Assembly (NCBI GenBank): GCA_021797675.1
Contig: JAJZZH010000175.1
Span: 1-35,533 of the forward strand
DNA: 35,533 bases
Direction: 5' to 3'
DNA from: Bacillota bacterium
Lineage (GTDB): Bacteria > Bacillota > Sulfobacillia > Sulfobacillales > Sulfobacillaceae
In this document: positions 31,103 to 35,533 of the stretch, piece after piece
Numbering within the stretch: position 1 is the stretch's first letter
How the letters are laid out: each line of letters begins with the position of its first letter
The notes under the pieces: generated by a model
Database searches by the model: none
What the model was told of the DNA's origin: nothing
Seen by the model: only the letters and a program-made list of their open reading frames with translations
Position numbers and translations under genes: made by a program

Positions 31103-33649
31103 ATGCATCTGAAAAGGTCGCTGTCGGGTGACGACTGGCAGGTCACCGGATGGTATACCAAACAGTGGCGGCTGCATGCCGCTATGGAATTGAAGACGGG
31201 AATTCCTCCGGTGGTGCCGCCGGTTCCCGCGGTGGTGCCGGGGGCCATCCCCGCGGACTTGCTGCGCGCGGGCTGGCTCAAAGACCCTAACGTTGGGCTA
31301 AGGAGCCTCGAAATGGAATGGGTCAACAACCGAGACTGGGTCATGGAGCGGCGGTTTGAGATCCCCGAGGGATGGATTCAAGACCGCTGCGAGCTGGTGT
31401 TTGAAGGGCTAGATGATTCCGGCGAGATCTACTTAAACGGAGAGCGCATCGCCAGCTTCGCGGGGATGTTTGAGCCCGTCGTCCTTGAGCTCACCCACCG
31501 TCTTCGCGTCGGTGTTGACGCCGAGAATGTGCTGCAGGTGGTGTTTTTTACCGCGCCTTATGTAGACGGGCAGATTGGGCACAGCCATACTATTCGCCGG
31601 CTGAAGTCGCGGTTCAACTACGCGTGGGACTGGTGCCCGCGGATGATTCCGGTCGGCATCTGGCGCGACGTGTACTTGCGCACGTTCGCGGGGGTCAAGA
31701 TCGTCGACTTTTTCCCCGAGGCGAGGTTGGGCGACGACCTGCACCAAGGAACGCTGACGCTGCACCACCGCCTCGACATCCTGCATCCGGGAGTGTACCG
31801 CGCCGTCTACCGGATGATCGACGACGCGGGCCGCGAACCATGGAGCGGGGCGTGGGATCTGGAGCTTGAAGGCGGGCTGCGGGAGATCATTCACACGGCG
31901 GAGGTGGGCGTCGTTGCCCCGTGGTGGCCCAATGGCTACGGGGCGCACCCGACCTACCGGGTCGAGGTGACCCTCTTCAGCCAAGAGGGCGCGATCTCCG
32001 ACGCGGCGTCAAGAACCGTGGGCTTTCGTCAGATTCAGTGGGTCAAAAATCCTGGCGCTCCGAAGAACAGCCTTCCTTACACCCTGATGGTCAATGGGCG
32101 GCGCATCTTCATCAAGGGGGTCAACTGGGTACCGTTGAGCCCCTTCTACGGGACGGTGCGACCCGAGGATTACGGCCCCTATCTTCAGCGATTCGTCACC
32201 ATGCATGCCAATTTGGTGCGGGTGTGGGGCGGGGCAATCTATGAACACGACGCATTCTATCGCGAATGCGACCGCCGAGGGCTCCTGGTCTGGCAGGAAT
32301 TCCTGCAGTCGTCGAGCGGGCTGACCAATTCTCCTCCGGAAGACCCGGCGTTTTTGGAGCAATTGGACGCGGTGAGCCGCGTCGGGGTGCTCCAACTGCG
32401 TTCGCATCCGAGTCTGGTTGCTTGGTGCGGCGGCAATGAACTGGCGTGGGAGGGCCCGATTCCGGTCGACGAGCGCCATCTTAACATCAAGCGGTTAAAG
32501 GGGATCGTGCAGGAACTCGATCCGAACCGGCAATTCTTCCCGACCAGCCCCTCCGGTCCCCGGTTCAGCGTTGCGCTCCAGGAGATTGGTCAAGGAGTGC
32601 ATCACGACGTGCATGGTCCGTGGCAGTACCTGGGCGACGACGCGCACTACGCGCTGTTCAATCGGGACGACGCGCTCCTGCGATCGGAGACGGGGGCGCC
32701 GGGCGCATCGCGGCGGGAGACCATCGATCGCTATGCGGGAGACTGGTCGGTCTGGCCGCCGACCAACACCAATCCGTACTGGCTGCACCGGGGCGCATGG
32801 TGGATTCCGTGGAACGAACTGGGGAGGATGTTTGGCCCTTGGACAGAAACGCAAAACGAACTGGGGCCGTTTGTGCAGGCGAGCCGGTATCTGCAATTCG
32901 AAGCGCTGCGCTACGCGGTGGAAGCGACACGCCGCCGCGAACCGGCGGCCTCGGGATTCATCGTATGGATGGGCAACGAGCCGTTTCCCAATAATGTCAA
33001 CACCTCGCTGATCGAATTTGACGGCACGCCCAAACCCGCGTATTACGCGGTACAGCGCGCTTTCGCCCCCTGCCAGGTCTCGGTGCGCTACGACCGCGTG
33101 GCCTACCGGAGTGGTGAGCGCTTCGTCGGACGGATCTTCGTCCACGCCGAGCGTACTGCAACCCTAAGCGGGTCGGTGAGGTCCCGGATTATCGGGGCGG
33201 ACGGCGCCCTGCTCACCGAAGCGGAGTGTGCGGTGCACGGTGAGGCTCCGGTGCAAGAGGTGGGGGCCTTGATCTGGGATGTCGAGCCGGCTGCGTACGG
33301 CGTGTTCGTGCTACGTGCGGAGTGGCAGGACGCCTCCGGGCAGCCGGTCACGATGAACGAGTATGTGTTCACGGTCGATGGGCGCCATCCCTTGGAACCC
33401 TTGCGTCGGCTGCCTCCCGCGCGAGTGGCCGTCGTGGCGGGAGATCATGTGGGAGAACTCATGCTAACCAATGGCTCGCCCGTGTTGGCAGCTGGGGTAT
33501 CTCTGCACGGAAAAGACGCTACGCAATTTTTGGGGCTTGCGCCGAATGCTCTGATGATGTTGCCGGGAGAGCACGTCGTCATCGCATGTTCGGATCCGTT
33601 GGTGGGTCCGGAACAGGTCACCGTTGAGGGACTCAATGTCCGACCCTGA
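31103..33649 (+). CDS. GH2 beta-mannosidase-like enzyme
   Basis: This is an 848-residue protein from the ATG at 31103, with GGGAGG ten bases upstream; the frame continues 51 codons back without a signal. Domain order is a jelly-roll (about 25-195, with LVFEGLDDSGEIYLNGE), a short motif NYAWDWCPRMIPVGIWRDVYL (about 172-192) typical of beta-mannosidases, an Ig-like domain, and a TIM barrel (about 325-680) with acid/base Glu446 in CGGNELAW and nucleophile Glu529 in RSETGAPG. Further beta domains end the protein. No signal peptide is present. Members cleave terminal beta-mannose or related residues such as glucosamine. It ends the plus-strand glycosidase arm. The context suggests intracellular trimming of imported oligosaccharides. 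Confidence 0.87.
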   Translation: MHLKRSLSGDDWQVTGWYTKQWRLHAAMELKTGIPPVVPPVPAVVPGAIPADLLRAGWLKDPNVGLRSLEMEWVNNRDWVMERRFEIPEGWIQDRCELVFEGLDDSGEIYLNGERIASFAGMFEPVVLELTHRLRVGVDAENVLQVVFFTAPYVDGQIGHSHTIRRLKSRFNYAWDWCPRMIPVGIWRDVYLRTFAGVKIVDFFPEARLGDDLHQGTLTLHHRLDILHPGVYRAVYRMIDDAGREPWSGAWDLELEGGLREIIHTAEVGVVAPWWPNGYGAHPTYRVEVTLFSQEGAISDAASRTVGFRQIQWVKNPGAPKNSLPYTLMVNGRRIFIKGVNWVPLSPFYGTVRPEDYGPYLQRFVTMHANLVRVWGGAIYEHDAFYRECDRRGLLVWQEFLQSSSGLTNSPPEDPAFLEQLDAVSRVGVLQLRSHPSLVAWCGGNELAWEGPIPVDERHLNIKRLKGIVQELDPNRQFFPTSPSGPRFSVALQEIGQGVHHDVHGPWQYLGDDAHYALFNRDDALLRSETGAPGASRRETIDRYAGDWSVWPPTNTNPYWLHRGAWWIPWNELGRMFGPWTETQNELGPFVQASRYLQFEALRYAVEATRRREPAASGFIVWMGNEPFPNNVNTSLIEFDGTPKPAYYAVQRAFAPCQVSVRYDRVAYRSGERFVGRIFVHAERTATLSGSVRSRIIGADGALLTEAECAVHGEAPVQEVGALIWDVEPAAYGVFVLRAEWQDASGQPVTMNEYVFTVDGRHPLEPLRRLPPARVAVVAGDHVGELMLTNGSPVLAAGVSLHGKDATQFLGLAPNALMMLPGEHVVIACSDPLVGPEQVTVEGLNVRP

Positions 33650-33650
33650 G

Positions 33651-33678
33651 TCCGTAGGACCTCGGATTGCCCTACGGA
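33651..33678 (+). terminator. Hairpin directly after the beta-mannosidase-like gene
   Basis: TCCGTAGG (33651-33658) and CCTACGGA (33671-33678) form a perfect eight-bp stem with a 12-base loop, starting one base after the stop codon. No T-run follows; it may stabilise the 3' end of the message. Confidence 0.45.
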
Positions 33679-33823
33679 ATTCTGGCCAACGATGGGGTGA
33701 CGGCAGTGAGGTTGGAAAGCGGCATCGACAGGGGAACCCGCGGGAGAGGCAAATGGTGACCACGCACCGGTTTGGGCTTAAAATCGTGGCAGGAAGGAGG
33801 GCAACGTCAATGCGTTTGTCTTT

Positions 33824-34162
33824 CGTCCCTTGGGCTTCGACGTAGCGTTTTACCGTCTCCAAGGGTGCTCCTCCCATCCTCCCGACGTAATAGGCACGGT
33901 GCCAAAAGTACGGTTTGCCGGAGAACTTTCGCAAGGGAGTCGCGAACCGATTCCGCACGCGGTGCGAACTGGCGGACTGGAGATTATTGACCAAGGCGGA
34001 GAGATTGCGTGCCGCACGGATCCCCACCAGAAGATGAACTCGCTCCCAAACCCTTACTGGGCAGGCAATGGACGATGCTGCTAGGCTTTGCAAGGCCTCT
34101 GGCGGCAGCGTTCACCGAGCTCGCCAGGTATCAGCCAGTCCACCATCACTTCAGACTTCACC
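33824..34162 (-). pseudogene. Decayed IS200/IS605-type Y1 transposase (TnpA)
   Basis: The minus strand from 34048 to 33824 reads like the C-terminal half of an IS200 TnpA: VHLLVGIRAARNLSALVNNL, then GKPYFWHRAYYVGRMGGAP and ETVKRYVEAQGTKD, with the family's catalytic-type Tyr in KRYVEAQ. The HUH motif, normally HVHLLV, reads RVHLLV, so the first His is lost. Upstream, a remnant with PGELGER in another frame ends at a stop, so the N-terminus is broken by frameshift and stop codons. The frame also continues past the usual C-terminus. It is therefore inactive. No intact tnpB or clear element ends were found. Nothing else coding is seen in 33,680-34,385. Confidence 0.7.
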
Positions 34163-34385
34163 GCAATCGACGGGTTGGCGAAACTGGGGTGGGCCCCGCG
34201 TCAAGATAGCGAGCATGTCCCCATGCTGTCAGGGCGAGGCATCGGGTTTTGCAAGGAACCCATCTGTGCATTAAGCCAAGCAGGGATCGCGGAGCCAGCC
34301 GGTTGCGGAATCGCCACGCGTTTTTCGCAGCGACTTGAACGTCATCTTAGGGTAAAATTGTATTATTCGCGGGAGGTGAATAGAG

Positions 34386-34829
34386 GTGTTCGCGCAAGAT
34401 GTTCGTTGGATGCAACGCTTCGCTCACTTTCGTCGAGCAATTCATCGGCTGAAGGAAGCTGATAACCTGGCGGAAGCCCGTGCTTTGTCCGATCTCGAGC
34501 AACAGGGGATGATCAAAGGGTTCGAGCTGACGTATGAACTCGCGTGGAACATGTTGAAGGATTATCTGGAGTGGCAAGGCACCACGGGATTGTATGGCTC
34601 TCGAACGGTCATCCGCACAGCGTTTAACGTCGGATTAATCTCCGACGGAGAAACGTGGATCGACATGCTGGAAGATCGCAATCTCAGCTCGCACGTGTAT
34701 GACGAAGAAACTGCCAAGCGAATCGTGTTGATGATTCACACGACATACCTGCCGCTGCTAGAAGGACTCGAATATCGCATGCAAGGCGTACAAGAAGAAG
34801 AAATCGCCGAGACCAAGGCGGACGACTAA
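34386..34829 (+). CDS. HEPN-domain protein of a MNT/HEPN pair (HI0074 family)
   Basis: This is a 147-residue helical protein starting at the GTG at 34386, with GGGAGGTG seven bases upstream. It matches the nucleotidyltransferase substrate-binding (HI0074-like) family: RWMQRFAHFRRAIHRLKEA near the start and MIKGFELTYELAWNMLKDYLE at 42-62. Residues 98-105 read RNLSSHVY, an exact R-x4-H-x-Y HEPN motif. In studied HEPN/MNT systems this motif forms the RNase site and its Tyr is the target of AMP addition by the partner. It is followed by the MNT gene with a TAATG overlap. It is probably a toxin in a type VII-like toxin-antitoxin unit, or a regulatory pair. It sits next to transposase debris, consistent with mobility. 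Confidence 0.85.
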   Translation: MFAQDVRWMQRFAHFRRAIHRLKEADNLAEARALSDLEQQGMIKGFELTYELAWNMLKDYLEWQGTTGLYGSRTVIRTAFNVGLISDGETWIDMLEDRNLSSHVYDEETAKRIVLMIHTTYLPLLEGLEYRMQGVQEEEIAETKADD

Positions 34830-35185
34830 TGGAACACGGACTCTCGGGCAAAACGCTCAATACGATTCGCAATATTCTGCGCAGTCATCCCGAGGTTGAC
34901 GTCGCTATCCTTTTTGGCTCCCGGGCTAAGGGAACCTATAGGCCGGGCTCAGACATTGATCTGAGCTTGGTCGGAGCTAACCTTTCACATCAGATTCTCT
35001 TGCGGATTATGAGCGAATTCGACGATTCATCCATCCCGTATTTAGTGGATCTGTCCATGTTTGACCAAATTGGCGATGCTGCCGTAAGGAGCCATATCCA
35101 TCGGATGGGGCAGATCCTTTATCAAAAAGAAACGGAAGTTCGTGGGCCAGGCCGTTGGTATTTTCGAGCGTGGACGTTTAAATGA
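34829..35185 (+). CDS. Minimal nucleotidyltransferase (MNT) partner of the HEPN protein
   Basis: This is a 118-residue protein. The core ILFGSRAKGTYRPGSDIDLS (residues 27-46) is the GS-x10-D-x-D motif of the polymerase-beta-like minimal nucleotidyltransferase fold, with Ser31, Asp42 and Asp44 expected to bind nucleotide and metal. A third acidic position is plausible in VDLSMFDQI (about 73-81). The ATG overlaps the HEPN stop as TAATG, so translation is coupled. In related pairs, the MNT neutralises the HEPN RNase by adding AMP to the HEPN tyrosine. The last 13 residues (GPGRWYFRAWTFK) look like a run-on, possibly altered by recombination, since the gene ends against the glpX remnant. Function as antitoxin is inferred from the family. 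Confidence 0.87.
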   Translation: MEHGLSGKTLNTIRNILRSHPEVDVAILFGSRAKGTYRPGSDIDLSLVGANLSHQILLRIMSEFDDSSIPYLVDLSMFDQIGDAAVRSHIHRMGQILYQKETEVRGPGRWYFRAWTFK

Positions 35186-35390
35186 CCTCCTTGGAAACAT
35201 CACGATCATGGATGGCTTCGATAATTCGAACGGTGCCAGTCTTGACAACCGACTGCGTACGGGCCAGCTGATTGCCCGCATACCGTACACCCTGCCGCCG
35301 TGCACCATCGGTGGCCCCCGTAGCCGCGAAGATTACGTCGTCCCCGGCTACTAGTACAGGACGACGTAAGTCCGTTGTCATGGAATCCAA
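35178..35390 (-). pseudogene. glpX: 3' fragment of class II fructose-1,6-bisphosphatase (glpX)
   Basis: The minus frame gives GDDVIFAATGATDG followed by QGVRYAG, then SVVKTGTVRIIEAIH. This closely follows the C-terminal block of GlpX, normally GD-VIFAATGVTDG, GVR, then a T-x-S-(V/L)-V-M-R-x-K-x-GTVR-x-I-E-x-x-H pattern. Three residues around the usual M-R pair are missing before KTGTVR. Upstream in the same frame a TAG stop lies close to the TTG at 35390, so the first 250 or so residues are absent. It is a non-functional fragment. Its stop overlaps the end of the convergent MNT gene, suggesting an illegitimate joint. Confidence 0.65.
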
Positions 35391-35426
35391 TTGCCACTAT
35401 TGCCAATATTGCCAATATTGGCGGTA
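35391..35426. repeat. 9-bp tandem repeat at the right edge
   Basis: Units TTGCCACTA, TTGCCAATA, TTGCCAATA and TTGGCGGTA follow each other without gaps; the next three 9-mers also start with TT but diverge. On the minus strand one frame reads with Asn at every third position (for example NTANIGNIGNSGN) and then stops. It may be a short minisatellite or the end of a repetitive gene. Beyond it, to 35533, nothing else is recognised. Confidence 0.5.
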
Positions 35427-35533
35427 TTCATCATGTTTGTCATATTGGTCGATACGGTATTATCGGCCAAATCCGAGCTGGACTTTCCAAGGATTTCCTG
35501 CGATCATGAGGAAAACGCCCAATCGGTCGATGT

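Noticed and set aside
34335-34366. TTGAAC...TATTAT as promoter of the HEPN/MNT pair
   Set aside because: The spacing is 20 bases and alternatives within range match poorly; a promoter is likely in this region but could not be placed.

Overview
The window reads as a moderately GC-rich chromosome segment (roughly 60% G+C by eye) from an endospore-forming Firmicute. The main pointers are a Spo0E-family phosphatase at the left end, AGGAGG-type ribosome binding sites, frequent GTG/TTG starts and carbohydrate ABC permeases. A Sulfobacillus-like thermoacidophile would fit, but this is an inference from style and not a sequence match. No tRNA, rRNA, CRISPR array or intact insertion sequence was seen.

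Region 1 (about 1-13,350). After an unassigned left edge and spo0E-like gene (683-877, +), nine minus-strand genes form a probable operon starting from an extended -10 promoter near 13,390. In order of transcription they encode a secreted protein of unknown function, a beta-propeller-like lipoprotein, two large polytopic membrane proteins (GT-C-like and DUF2079-like, joined by an ATGA overlap), a polyprenyl-phosphate glycosyltransferase, two GT2 enzymes, one GT4 enzyme and a Wzx-type flippase. This looks like assembly and export of a surface polysaccharide or glycan. No obvious priming transferase, chain-length regulator or ABC exporter is present.

Region 2 (13,350-14,716). A plus-strand GT2 glycosyltransferase has its own promoter. 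Its best ribosome binding site is buried in a perfect 12-bp hairpin next to a TTG start. Its stop codon overlaps that of the convergent anmK.

Region 3 (14,713-23,553, minus strand). A carbohydrate-use operon runs from an ArsR-type regulator with a large C-terminal beta-rich domain through GH43, GH2, a sugar-binding protein, two MalF/MalG-type permeases and anhydro-N-acetylmuramate kinase. No transporter ATPase is encoded, so a shared MsmX-type ATPase elsewhere is expected.

Region 4 (24,171-33,649, plus strand). The divergent arm encodes a secreted GxGYxYP-family protein with two C-terminal modules, a GH78 alpha-L-rhamnosidase, an isoprenylcysteine-methyltransferase-like membrane protein and a GH2 beta-mannosidase-like enzyme. 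A perfect 14-bp palindrome with a nearby third half-site lies between the two arms and is the best operator candidate. Together regions 3 and 4 suggest breakdown and uptake of a heteropolysaccharide containing rhamnose, mannose and arabinose-type residues. The substrate could be plant-derived, from a neighbouring microbe, or the cell's own polymer.

Region 5 (33,650-35,533). A decayed IS200-type transposase, a HEPN/MNT toxin-antitoxin-like pair with the RX4HXY and GSX10DXD motifs, a broken 3' fragment of glpX and a 9-bp tandem repeat suggest a recombination-prone boundary.
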